Positions 9,438 through 16,656 of a DNA stretch of 64,000 bases are shown piece by piece (the stretch's first letter is position 1; every line of letters starts with the position of its first letter). The notes below the pieces were generated by a model. The model was not told the origin of the DNA. It saw nothing but the letters and a program-made list of their open reading frames with translations, and did not search any database. The stretch comes from Sinomicrobium weinanense (GTDB lineage Bacteria; Bacteroidota; Bacteroidia; Flavobacteriales; Flavobacteriaceae): NCBI RefSeq assembly GCF_018863395.1, contig NZ_JAHKRR010000001.1, positions 744,001-808,000 on the forward strand. The letters run 5' to 3'. A program made the translations under genes and the position numbers.

Positions 9438-10898
9438 ATGTTTATGAAGAATACAGAGAATAAGATCACAGACGATAAAACTGTTATTCAGACCTGTTGC
9501 TATGTAGCCGGAAACCCCGTAAAAGGGACCGGGGAAATGCCGGTGTTTCATCCTTATGACAACAGGCAGGTAGGCACTGTGGCCCTGGCTTCCGGAAAAG
9601 ATGTAGAGGCCGCCATACGATCGGCGCTTTCCGGAGGGCAGGTACTGAGCAGGTATGAACGTTATGAGATCCTGGAAAAGACCCGGAAATTACTGGAAGC
9701 ACAGAAAGAGGATTTTGCCCGGCTTATCACTGCTGAATCCGGACTTGCCATACGCGAGGCGAGATATGAGACCAACCGTGCACACGACGTGCTGATGTTT
9801 GCCGCTATGGAAGCCCTGAAAGACGACGGACAGATCTTCTCCTGCGATATTTCCCCGAATGGAAAGTCCAGGAAAATATTTACGATCAGGGAACCCCTGC
9901 CACTCGCTGTGGCCATTACGCCGTTCAATCACCCGCTGAACCAGGTGGTGCACAAAATAGCCCCGGCCATTGCAGCGGGGACCCCCGTGATTTTAAAACC
10001 ATCCGAAAAGACCCCGCTTACGGCTATCAAGCTGACAGAAACCCTGTATGAAGCAGGATTGCCTCCGCATATGCTCAGTGTGTTGCTGGGCCCAACGGAT
10101 GAAGTGGCCGAACCCCTGGTCAAAGATCATAGGGTATCCATTGTATCGTTCACGGGGAGTGTGGCCGTCGGAAAAAAGATCGCCGAAACCGTAGGGTACA
10201 AAAAAGTGGTCCTTGAACTGGGGGGCAACAGCCCGCTTATTGTCATGGAGGATGCGCATATGGATACAGCAGTGAAACTGGCAGCAGAAGGATCGTTCCG
10301 GAACAGTGGCCAGCGTTGTACCGCAGTAAAACGTATCCTCGTACACGAAAAGATCAAAGACGGGTTTACAGAACGTTTTGTTCAGAAAGCAGGTACCTAT
10401 ACCTGCGGGGACCCGTCGGACGAAAATACTGTGGTGGGTACCGTGATAGACGATACGGCCGCAGCCTATCTTGAAGAAGTGGTCGGGAAAGCCGTTGCGG
10501 AAGGAGCCGAGGTATTGCTGGGCGGAAACAGGAGAGGTGCTCTTGTGGAGCCTACGGTGATCGACAAGGTTCCCCGTAACACGAGGATGGTCGTGCAGGA
10601 ATCTTTCGGCCCATTGGCACCCATACTTACTTTTAAGGATATTGACGATGCCGTTGCCCTGGCCAATGCCACCGATTTCGGCCTGTCCTCCGGCGTGGTG
10701 ACCAACAATATGGAATATGCCCTGCGCTTTGTTAAGGAACTCCGTACAGGAACAGTAAATATCAACGAAGTACCGGGCTATCGCATAGAAAGCTCCCCTT
10801 TCGGAGGGATCAAGGATTCCGGCCTGGGTATCAAGGAAGGCGTGATAGAAGCGATAAAGTGCTTTTCTTTTGTAAAGACCTTCTCCATGCCGTGGTAG
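9438..10898 (+). CDS. phnY: Phosphonoacetaldehyde dehydrogenase
   Basis: NAD(P)-dependent aldehyde dehydrogenase that would oxidise phosphonoacetaldehyde to phosphonoacetate for PhnA. The 486-residue product has the general-base Glu260 in LELGGNSP and catalytic Cys294 in NSGQRCTAVKR, plus the cofactor loop FTGSVAVGKKIA. Those motifs alone would allow other aldehyde substrates; the specific name rests on overall resemblance to PhnY and on direct linkage with phnA. Start may be 9438 or the in-frame ATG at 9444. It is the last gene of the row and no intrinsic terminator follows; a 235-bp inverted-repeat element lies 32 bases downstream. Confidence 0.9.
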   Translation: MFMKNTENKITDDKTVIQTCCYVAGNPVKGTGEMPVFHPYDNRQVGTVALASGKDVEAAIRSALSGGQVLSRYERYEILEKTRKLLEAQKEDFARLITAESGLAIREARYETNRAHDVLMFAAMEALKDDGQIFSCDISPNGKSRKIFTIREPLPLAVAITPFNHPLNQVVHKIAPAIAAGTPVILKPSEKTPLTAIKLTETLYEAGLPPHMLSVLLGPTDEVAEPLVKDHRVSIVSFTGSVAVGKKIAETVGYKKVVLELGGNSPLIVMEDAHMDTAVKLAAEGSFRNSGQRCTAVKRILVHEKIKDGFTERFVQKAGTYTCGDPSDENTVVGTVIDDTAAAYLEEVVGKAVAEGAEVLLGGNRRGALVEPTVIDKVPRNTRMVVQESFGPLAPILTFKDIDDAVALANATDFGLSSGVVTNNMEYALRFVKELRTGTVNINEVPGYRIESSPFGGIKDSGLGIKEGVIEAIKCFSFVKTFSMPW

Positions 10899-10930
10899 GG
10901 TTATTGAGTTTACCGGTATGACCTGGTGAG

Positions 10931-11165
10931 GTGGTTTAAACCTTTTTAAATATTTATAGAGGTTTCTCCCTTGTGATGAAGGGAGGTGGTCCCGATCTCT
11001 GATCGGGAGCGGAGGGTTAGAAAACCCAAACCATAGGTCAAACACAAATGTTAGAGTTTAAGTCCCAGGGCATGGGCTGGGTCAAACTCCCCGACCCACC
11101 AAAGGTGGCCCACCCCTCTTCATCTGAAGAGGGGAGCCCTAAATATTTAAAAAAGTTTAAACCAC
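10931..11165. mobile_element. 235-bp MITE-like element with 26-bp terminal inverted repeats
   Basis: The left end (10931-10956) starts GTGGTTTAAAC and ends AAATATTTA; the right end (11140-11165) is its complement with 25 of 26 bases matching. Inside are shorter palindromes, including CCCGATCTCTGATCGGG and a pair of CCCCTCTTC / GAAGAGGGG arms. No coding frame of note is inside. The size and near-perfect ends fit a miniature inverted-repeat element or a large intergenic hairpin. It fills most of the 347-base gene-free stretch 10899-11245 between phnY and the regulator gene. I could not identify a clear target-site duplication. Confidence 0.7.
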
Positions 11166-11245
11166 TTCAGTAACTCATTCTCCTGCTAACCAAAATCATG
11201 TAACAAATCAAAAAAGGTGTTTTTGCAGAAGATATTTTCGTATCC

Positions 11246-11815
11246 CTACCCCTTATACTGATGGATGAGGTATATTTTCAACAGGACCACAACTTCGTCG
11301 AAATCATTGGATACTCCGTGGGGGATGGAGCCATCAAAGAACAGCAGGTCTCCTTTTTCCAGTAATACTTTTTCCTTTTTCAGCAGGTAATTGACCTTTC
11401 CGCTCAGTACGTAGACCAGTTCGGTGGCATCTGTGGATATGGGCTTCCTGTAAGCCCCCTTTGCAATGCTTACCGTATATACCCTGAGGTTGTGGTCGGA
11501 GATACTGCTGGAAAACAGGTGCTGGTATTCCAGGTTCTGGGAATCTTCCCTTTCTTCCTGCGTACCCTGGCCGTTCTTTATCAGTACATAATCTTCCTGG
11601 TCTTTTGGAGAAAGGTCCAGTTCGGACAGGTCTATGCTCAGGGTTTGCATGATCTTTAACAGTACGGACAGGGAAGGCGTGGTCCTCAGGTTTTCTATTT
11701 TTGAGATCAGCCCCGGGCTTACTCCGCTTCTGCGGGCTACCTGTTGCAGGGTGAGTTCTCTTTTCTGCCTTGCCCTTTTGAGCTGCTTTCCGATATTCAT
11801 TAGTATGTCGTCCAT
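11246..11815 (-). CDS. XRE-type HTH / cupin transcriptional regulator
   Basis: DNA-binding regulator of 189 residues. An HTH_3 domain spans about residues 8-62 (GKQLKRARQKRELTLQQVAR, then SGVSPGLISKIEN), and a cupin_2 effector domain about residues 105-185 (ELVYVLSGKVNYLL, GDLLFFDGSIPHGV). The start at 11815 is chosen over the longer 11953 frame because the extra 46 residues are A/T-rich leader and the HTH then begins near residue 8 as usual. It is convergent with phnY, with no other gene between, so control of the phosphonate row is plausible but unproven. HTH-cupin proteins commonly sense small metabolites. A TAnnTTTG-type promoter lies 23 bases upstream. Confidence 0.88.
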   Translation of the reverse strand: MDDILMNIGKQLKRARQKRELTLQQVARRSGVSPGLISKIENLRTTPSLSVLLKIMQTLSIDLSELDLSPKDQEDYVLIKNGQGTQEEREDSQNLEYQHLFSSSISDHNLRVYTVSIAKGAYRKPISTDATELVYVLSGKVNYLLKKEKVLLEKGDLLFFDGSIPHGVSNDFDEVVVLLKIYLIHQYKG

Positions 11816-11837
11816 ATCTGTTATGCGTTGAGAAAGA

Positions 11838-11845
11838 CAAAAATA
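11838..11845 (-). promoter_or_regulatory. Putative -7 element of the HTH-cupin gene
   Basis: TATTTTTG on the minus strand fits the Bacteroidota -7 consensus TAnnTTTG exactly and lies 23 bases before the chosen ATG. No convincing -33 TTTG element is seen at 19-21 bases, so support is moderate. Confidence 0.4.
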
Positions 11846-12032
11846 AGAATTTGATTTATAAAAAGAAGAATAGGGAAGGAAGCCGGTCCGTATTATATAT
11901 AAGGACCCCGCATTTTTGCGGAAAATATGAATAACTCTTTCATGTTGAACCACTCAGAAAAAATAATGTTAAGATGTGTTTTTCCGACCCGAATATTATG
12001 CCCAAAATTTTTAAGACGAATGCCCGTGTCTG

Positions 12033-12063
12033 TTTGCCCAATTTATTTTTCGTCGTAACTTTA
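12033..12063 (+). promoter_or_regulatory. Putative promoter of pcm
   Basis: TTTG (12033-12036), 19 bases, then TAACTTTA (12056-12063) fits the Bacteroidota -33/-7 pattern TTTG-N19-TAnnTTTG with one mismatch. It ends 22 bases before the TTG start, giving a very short leader. Confidence 0.5.
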
Positions 12064-12085
12064 CGTGCGCTAACACTACACAACC

Positions 12086-12727
12086 TTGAAAGATACCTTA
12101 AGACATAAAGGAAAGAGAAACAGACTTGCCGAAACCGTTGCAGGAAAGGGGATTAAAGACAAAAAAGTGCTGGACGCCATACGAAAAGTCCCCCGTCACC
12201 TGTTTATGGACAGCAGTTTTGAAGATCACGCCTACCAGGACAAGGCTTTTCCCATTGCCGCCGGACAGACCATATCGCAACCCTTCACTGTGGCTTTCCA
12301 GACGGAACTACTGGAAGTTTCCCCCGGCGACAAAATACTGGAAATAGGAACGGGAAGTGGATATCAGACCGCCGTATTACTGGAGATGAAAGCAAGGGTC
12401 TATACCATAGAGAGACAACTGGAACTGTTTAAGATTACCAACCTTTTTCTACCCAAACTGGGCTACCGGCCCAAAAGGATGATCTTCGGCGACGGCTATA
12501 AAGGCCTAAAGGAAGAAGCCCCTTTTGACGGTATCATCGTCACCGCTGGCGCTCCCGAACTCCCCAAGGCCTTACTGGCACAGTTGAAAGTAGGAGGGAA
12601 GCTGGTGATCCCCGTAGGAGAGATCATCCAGACCATGACCATGTATACCCGGAAGTCTGCCAAAGAATTTGAGAAAAAAGAGTTTGGCGAATTCCGGTTT
12701 GTACCTTTACTTGAGGATAAGAATTAG
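12086..12727 (+). CDS. pcm: Protein-L-isoaspartate O-methyltransferase
   Basis: Repairs isoaspartyl residues in damaged proteins by SAM-dependent methylation. The 213-residue product has the PCMT fold: PRHLFMDSSFEDHAYQD and the substrate loop PIAAGQTISQP, the SAM-binding motif ILEIGTGSGYQT, and FDGIIVTAGAPELP. The start is TTG at 12086; no upstream in-frame ATG fits, and the N-terminus MKDTLRHKG matches flavobacterial homologues from memory. It is a stand-alone gene with its own putative promoter. A hairpin element follows its stop. Confidence 0.94.
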   Translation: MKDTLRHKGKRNRLAETVAGKGIKDKKVLDAIRKVPRHLFMDSSFEDHAYQDKAFPIAAGQTISQPFTVAFQTELLEVSPGDKILEIGTGSGYQTAVLLEMKARVYTIERQLELFKITNLFLPKLGYRPKRMIFGDGYKGLKEEAPFDGIIVTAGAPELPKALLAQLKVGGKLVIPVGEIIQTMTMYTRKSAKEFEKKEFGEFRFVPLLEDKN

Positions 12728-12799
12728 AAAGAGGAAGATTTGATATAAGAATACTTTCTTGGTTTAAAGGCTTTGAGCTACTCCTGATAAAACACTGAA

Positions 12800-12931
12800 G
12801 AGGCTGTATAAAAAGTAACCTTTGCGTCAACCTGAACTTGTTTCAGGTTCTCATGGCGATCATCATATCAGCATAATGGGATGCTGAGACAAGTTCAGCA
12901 TGACGGATTATAGTACTTTTTATACAGCCTC
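12800..12931. repeat. 132-bp nested palindromic element
   Basis: The outer arms GAGGCTGTATAAAAAGTA (12800-12817) and 12914-12931 are perfect 18-base complements. Just inside, CGTCAACCTGAACTTGTTTC and ATGCTGAGACAAGTTCAGCATGA-type text pair with a few mismatches, and each arm has its own small hairpin. It lies between the convergent pcm and barstar genes and could act as a bidirectional terminator. Its size also fits a MITE-like intergenic repeat. Confidence 0.75.
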
Positions 12932-12967
12932 CTTCTTTATGATATCTATACAGTGGTGTCCCCGTAC

Positions 12968-13261
12968 TTATGCATCTGTTGCGATGACTAAATTCGGTTG
13001 TTCTCCGGCCTCCAGTTTTCTATAATTTACAAAAGCTCCGCATTCCAGGATTGCCATATATAATTCAGGAGCTTTTTCCCTGAGCAGTTTTCCGTGTTCT
13101 ATCTGCAAGAGCGTCGGTTTATCTGTCAGCTCATCAACACAGTCGATCCAGGCATCCATATTTTTCCCGTAATAGTCCGGAAAATCCATGATGGCTTTGA
13201 ATTCGGCGTGGAATGAGTTCCAATCCTTTAGTTTTCGACCGTCGATTTTAAATTTGATCAT
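12968..13261 (-). CDS. Barstar-family protein
   Basis: Small 97-residue protein of the barstar family (PF01337), whose founding member inhibits the RNase barnase. The N-terminal segment MIKFKIDGRKLKDWNSFHAE, then PDYYGKNMDAWIDCVDEL with the family's YYG-N-DA-DC core, is clear. No barnase-like nuclease or toxin-delivery gene is visible nearby. It may be an orphan immunity protein against neighbours' toxins or a general RNase inhibitor (inference). It sits 23 bases downstream of the alkaline phosphatase gene on the same strand, so the two may share a transcript. Confidence 0.88.
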   Translation of the reverse strand: MIKFKIDGRKLKDWNSFHAEFKAIMDFPDYYGKNMDAWIDCVDELTDKPTLLQIEHGKLLREKAPELYMAILECGAFVNYRKLEAGEQPNLVIATDA

Positions 13262-13284
13262 TCAGGTTGATGTTATCTGACTTA

Positions 13285-14412
13285 CTATCTTCCCAATGCT
13301 TGTCTGATCTTGGTGTAGATCTCATTATTGTTATAAATACCGCGAAAAGCCTCCGATCCCGGGCCGTAGGCAAAAACGGGTACCATGGCCCCGGTGTGTC
13401 CCCCTGTGGTGAATGCTCCTTCAATCTGATTATAATCGTTATCCTTGCTACGGAGCGAATATCCCCCTGTCTCATGGTCGGCCGTAATTACGATCAGGGT
13501 GTTGCCGTCTTTTTCTGCAAAGTCCAGGGCTTTGCCGATGGCCTTGTCAAAATCGATCATTTCCGTAATGATGTATTCCGAATCATTCTCATGGCCGCCC
13601 CAATCGATCTGGGAGCCTTCCACCACCAGAAAGAAACCTTTGTCCGATTCCTTTTGCAGGTGACGGATGGATGGTGCTATGGAACGCGGTAGAATATCAT
13701 CACGCCCTTTGAGGATAGATTCCGGATGGCCGTCTGCAAGAAAATATCCTACCTTTCCGGAGGTGGTCTCCAATGCATCGAGTGTGTTGATAAATGAAAA
13801 TCCCTTACCTTCCAGCTCCTTGATGATGTTCCGGTCGTCAAAAGGGCTCTTTTTGGAATCTACACGGTTTTCAAAATACTTTTTTCCTCCGCCGATAAAA
13901 AGGTTTACGGGGGCATTGACCATATCGGCCGCAATTTCGTTTTGCATGCTTCTTTTCAGCTCGTGTGCAAAAAAACTGGCCGGGGTGGCGTGTGTAATGG
14001 CACAGGTGGCAATGAGCCCGGTGGAATAACCATCACTGCCCAGAAGTTCCAGCAGTGTTTCTTTTGGTTTTCCGTCCTTGTCTACACCAATGGCGCCGTT
14101 GTACGTTTTTTCTCCTATGGAAAAAGCGGTTGCTCCTGCGGCCGAATCCGTAATCAGTTCGGCGGAAGAACTGGTTTTGCTGAAGCCTACGTTGTTAATC
14201 CGCTCTACGTTGAGCGATTTATTCCTGTATATCCCGCTCGAGACCTGGGTAACCCCCATACCGTCCCCGATCATCAGGATCACATTTTTAGGATGTTTCT
14301 GCGTTTGGTCTGCAATAGCGCCGTCGGTCCTGGCTACGGAGTTTACATTGGTACCGCAGGCGGAAATGATAAAAAGAACGGTAAGTGTGCTTAATCTGGC
14401 AAATGATTTCAT
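13285..14412 (-). CDS. Alkaline phosphatase, lipoprotein
   Basis: Periplasmic phosphate-monoester hydrolase (PF00245), 375 residues from the ATG at 14412. The longer frame (14481) adds 23 residues before a clear lipoprotein signal MKSFARLSTLTVLFIISACG with lipidated Cys19. The metal ligand Asp50 is in VILMIGDGMG, the nucleophile Ser90 in ITDSAAGATA, and the later motifs EGSQIDWGGHEND, TADHETGG and GGHTGAMVPVFAYGPG are intact. The PhoA-like family is often phosphate-regulated, but no Pho box can be recognised. It is separate from the phosphonate row and on the opposite strand. Confidence 0.94.
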   Translation of the reverse strand: MKSFARLSTLTVLFIISACGTNVNSVARTDGAIADQTQKHPKNVILMIGDGMGVTQVSSGIYRNKSLNVERINNVGFSKTSSSAELITDSAAGATAFSIGEKTYNGAIGVDKDGKPKETLLELLGSDGYSTGLIATCAITHATPASFFAHELKRSMQNEIAADMVNAPVNLFIGGGKKYFENRVDSKKSPFDDRNIIKELEGKGFSFINTLDALETTSGKVGYFLADGHPESILKGRDDILPRSIAPSIRHLQKESDKGFFLVVEGSQIDWGGHENDSEYIITEMIDFDKAIGKALDFAEKDGNTLIVITADHETGGYSLRSKDNDYNQIEGAFTTGGHTGAMVPVFAYGPGSEAFRGIYNNNEIYTKIRQALGR

Positions 14413-14736
14413 GGTTTGTATGTATTGTATATGGATTTTAAAGAATACCCCGGTCTGTGCCAGGGTTCCCAAATTTAGCAAACGAGTTGGAGTTATACCT
14501 GTTTTCGGACTTTATATTTCTGTGATTTTTTGTTAAAAAAAGGAGGGAGGTGTTATAAATGCTGTTTATGATGGGAGAATACTCCTTGCAAACGAGTGTC
14601 GGGGTTTAAGAATTTATTGTTTTGGTTATCTTTATTCTTTTTTGAAGTATTGCCATAAAAAACGAATCGTTCTTTTTCAACCGGTTTATTTGCATAATGC
14701 TAAAACCCGATATCAATCCTGTAAAATTTATTATCC
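14413..14736. other. 324-base divergent intergenic region with one REP-like palindrome
   Basis: Lies between the divergent alkaline phosphatase and VOC genes and should hold both promoters. An imperfect REP-like palindrome (14581-14598, core TTGCAAACGAGTG) is present, and TATCTTTA at 14627-14634 loosely fits a -7 element on the plus strand. No coding signal is seen. Confidence 0.5.
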
Positions 14737-15195
14737 ATGAAAAAATCATTGTTGTCATTTATTTCATTTTGTTTTTTGTTATCCCTTCAGCTCAACGCTC
14801 AGGAAACGAATACCAGGGTAGTTATCAACCATATTGCAGTTTATGTTGTTGACCTGGCCAAGAGCACACACTTTTATCAGGATGTCATCGGGTTGGATAC
14901 TATACCCGAGCCTTTTCACGATGGCAGGCATACGTGGTTTACCATTGGTTCCAATGCTCAATTGCATTTAATACAGGGGGCAAAAGCTGCTAATAAGCGC
15001 GATAAAAACAGTCATCTTTGTTTTTCCGTTCCCTCAGTTCCGGATTTTATTAAGGTGTTGAATAAGAACGAAATTGCCTATGAAAGCTGGCAGGGCAAAA
15101 AACAAGCGGTCACCACCCGGGTAGACGGCGTAAAACAAATCTATATTACCGACCCCGATGGGTACTGGTTAGAAATCAATGATGCCAGGAACTGA
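14737..15195 (+). CDS. Exported VOC-family (glyoxalase/dioxygenase-like) protein
   Basis: Vicinal-oxygen-chelate protein with a signal peptide (MKKSLLSFISFCFLLSLQLNAQ), mature length about 130 residues. The beta-alpha-beta-beta-beta modules are visible: INHIAVYVVDLAKSTHFYQD with a potential metal His, RHTWFTIG, HLCFSVPS, and the closing ITDPDGYWLEIND with its Glu. This size gives one VOC unit pair, typical of lyase- or resistance-type members. The export signal is unusual for glyoxalase I, so the reaction is not assigned. No operon partner; REP-like palindromes begin right after the stop. Confidence 0.85.
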   Translation: MKKSLLSFISFCFLLSLQLNAQETNTRVVINHIAVYVVDLAKSTHFYQDVIGLDTIPEPFHDGRHTWFTIGSNAQLHLIQGAKAANKRDKNSHLCFSVPSVPDFIKVLNKNEIAYESWQGKKQAVTTRVDGVKQIYITDPDGYWLEINDARN

Positions 15196-15199
15196 AAAC

Positions 15200-15216
15200 A
15201 TTCGTTCGCAACGAAT
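15200..15216. repeat. REP-like palindrome
   Basis: ATTCGTT - CGC - AACGAAT: seven-base perfect arms and a three-base loop. It shares the TCGTT-NNN-AACGA core with the copies at 15266-15288, 15560-15580 and 20011-20033. Confidence 0.7.
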
Positions 15217-15265
15217 AGCAATCGTTTCTTGTATTTGCCATACCCGAATAGTACAAAAACAGATT

Positions 15266-15288
15266 GGCGCTCGTTTGCAACGAGTGCC
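15266..15288. repeat. REP-like palindrome
   Basis: GGCGCTCGTT - TGC - AACGAGTGCC: ten-base arms with one mismatch and a three-base loop. Same core as the neighbouring copies. Confidence 0.75.
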
Positions 15289-15389
15289 TATTTTACCTCG
15301 CATTTGCAATGCCCTCTTTTACCACAATGCTCTAAGTTCAACATTCAATGCCTCGGTTATATCATCTGTATATGCTCTATATCTACTAT

Positions 15390-15518
15390 TCACCCATGCG
15401 ATTCTTCATAGACAAACCCGGCTTCTACCGGGATAATGCACAGGTCTACCCAATCGGTTACTGTAATGGTGATAAAAGTGGGATGTGTACTGTCTATGAC
15501 TTTATACCTTTCGGACAT
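15390..15518 (-). pseudogene. N-terminal remnant of a REP-associated tyrosine transposase (RAYT)
   Basis: A 42-codon minus-strand frame starts MSERYKV and continues TFITITVTDWVDL, which closely fits the N-terminus of RAYT / Y1 transposases (usual form MSxKYKF...YFVTxTVVxWVDLFTR). It then hits a stop after a divergent tail (PVEAGFVYEESHG), long before the HUH and catalytic Tyr motifs. The frame is far too short for a transposase of about 180 residues, and none of the rest was recognised with confidence. REP-like palindromes at 15560-15580 and 15266-15288 flank it, as expected for a dead RAYT locus. Recognition is from memory of the family. Confidence 0.55.
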
Positions 15519-15559
15519 TTTTGTTTTTTATGGGGCGTTGCAAACGCTGTTTACAAAAA

Positions 15560-15580
15560 GCACTCGTTGCAAACGAGTGC
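15560..15580. repeat. REP-like palindrome
   Basis: GCACTCGTT - GCA - AACGAGTGC: perfect nine-base arms with a three-base loop, 42 bases upstream of the RAYT remnant's start codon. This is the best copy in the window. Confidence 0.8.
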
Positions 15581-15687
15581 CAGTGAAGCAATAACGATAA
15601 GTCTAATTGATGTTTCATAGACAGGAATTTTAATATTATTTTTCGTTAAACACCCACTTTAGTAACCCTGTTCCAATAATGGATATG

Positions 15688-16146
15688 TCAATTATAAGGA
15701 ATAAATCGACTGTTATACGCTATGATTATTTTATTGTTATCATTTAAATTAATATACGTGAAATTGCAATATTTGTTCAGTATATGAAACTCTTGTGATC
15801 CGTTTATTTTAATACTCAAGTCACTTATGGTTGAAAGTTTTCCCAGTTCCACATCTTTGGCGAACCCAAGTACTCTATCGGTAGTGATTTTGCCAGAAAA
15901 CACTTTCTTGCCATTTTTAAAGACTTCAATACTATCATTGTTAAAGCCATCTTCGAAAAATAAAACCGAGATGTCCTTTTTGTTTTTATCACATTTGTTT
16001 TTTTCTATAAAGACTTTATAATCTGGGATACTGTCCAATTTGTCCCGCTGTTTCAAAACCGTGTTTTCTTTTTTGGGTTTGTTTGAATTATTACAAGACC
16101 AAAAAACTGTTAATACAATAATCAAGATAATATTTTTATATTTCAT
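15688..16146 (-). CDS. Unknown lipoprotein
   Basis: 152-residue product with lipoprotein signal MKYKNIILIIVLTVFWSC (Cys18), then a Lys/Asn-rich body. I do not recognise the family. The pattern of alternating hydrophobic strands after residue 60 (SVLFFEDGFNNDSIEVF, NGKKVFSGKI) suggests a small beta-sandwich. The gene is clearly more A/T-rich than the metabolic genes around it and lies in a block of orphan genes between the RAYT remnant and the molybdenum hydroxylase genes, so acquisition by transfer is plausible. Confidence 0.75.
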   Translation of the reverse strand: MKYKNIILIIVLTVFWSCNNSNKPKKENTVLKQRDKLDSIPDYKVFIEKNKCDKNKKDISVLFFEDGFNNDSIEVFKNGKKVFSGKITTDRVLGFAKDVELGKLSTISDLSIKINGSQEFHILNKYCNFTYINLNDNNKIIIAYNSRFIPYN

Positions 16147-16224
16147 TTGGCTTTTTTGAGTGTGATCTATGATTTTTTATGCTAGGTAACAGTTCTTCTT
16201 ACGGCAGTAAAGGAGTTATAATTT

Positions 16225-16410
16225 TTATACATATTTTACAATCATAATTATCCCAATAATAATCAGTATTATTGATACTCTCCATGAATTGACAGCATCT
16301 ACCTTAGTAAATGTATTCGAATATTTTTCATACTTCTTTCTAAGGTTCCATAATCCATATAAGAGCCCTATTATTAAAAGAACTATCCCTATAAAAAAAT
16401 TATCATTCAT
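16225..16410 (-). CDS. Small two-helix membrane protein
   Basis: 61 residues with two hydrophobic helices (FFIGIVLLIIGLLYGLW and VSIILIIIGIIMIVKYV) joined by a basic loop. No family recognised. It starts two bases after the end of the frame 16413-16656, so the two may be one transcript. It is A/T-rich like the neighbouring lipoprotein. Short length keeps confidence modest. Confidence 0.5.
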   Translation of the reverse strand: MNDNFFIGIVLLIIGLLYGLWNLRKKYEKYSNTFTKVDAVNSWRVSIILIIIGIIMIVKYV

Positions 16411-16412
16411 CT

Positions 16413-16656
16413 TTATTTGATATCAAAGCAATTAGTGCCGCGAGTGCCCCCGTTCGTGCTAAAAAAATCTATCTTACAATATACAATATTCTGCAAATCA
16501 TAGGTTGAAAACTTTATACCTGGGCCGTGTATTTTGGGTTTCGGGATACTAATTATGGCCTGAAAAACGTTTAGATCATTACCATATATTGAAGGATCGA
16601 AGGTGAGTATATCTATATATAGCTCACCAAAAATTATAACCCCTAAACCTGCTATT
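16413..16656 (-). pseudogene. Possible truncated gene, C-terminal part only
   Basis: The minus frame ending at 16413 has protein-like text (TFDPSIYGNDLNVFQ, FSTYDLQNIVYCKIDFF), but the only ATG starts lie inside the plus-strand GH114-like gene, whose signal peptide is convincing. The readable part may therefore be the tail of a gene that lost its 5' end next to 16657, or a chance frame. The boundary at 16656 is my choice, set by the start of the plus-strand gene. Low confidence. Confidence 0.25.

Larger units (their letters stand above)
15196..15687. other. 492-base gene-free stretch: REP palindromes around a decayed transposase
   Basis: Holds three REP-like palindromes (15200-15216, 15266-15288, 15560-15580) and a minus-strand remnant that reads like the N-terminus of a REP-associated tyrosine transposase. 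Plus-strand frames of 60-90 codons cross it but look like antisense readings of this decayed DNA. Confidence 0.6.

Noticed and set aside
1-10898. C-P lyase or phosphonatase (PhnX) pathway
   Set aside because: No phnGHIJ or HAD-type phosphonatase gene is present; the genes fit the PhnY-PhnA route only.
9993-11045. 350-codon minus-strand frame
   Set aside because: It lies antisense to phnY, whose motifs are complete; long mirror frames are common in genes of this composition.
15179-15620. Three overlapping plus-strand frames of 60-90 codons
   Set aside because: They cross REP-like palindromes and the decayed minus-strand RAYT; the products have no protein-like pattern.
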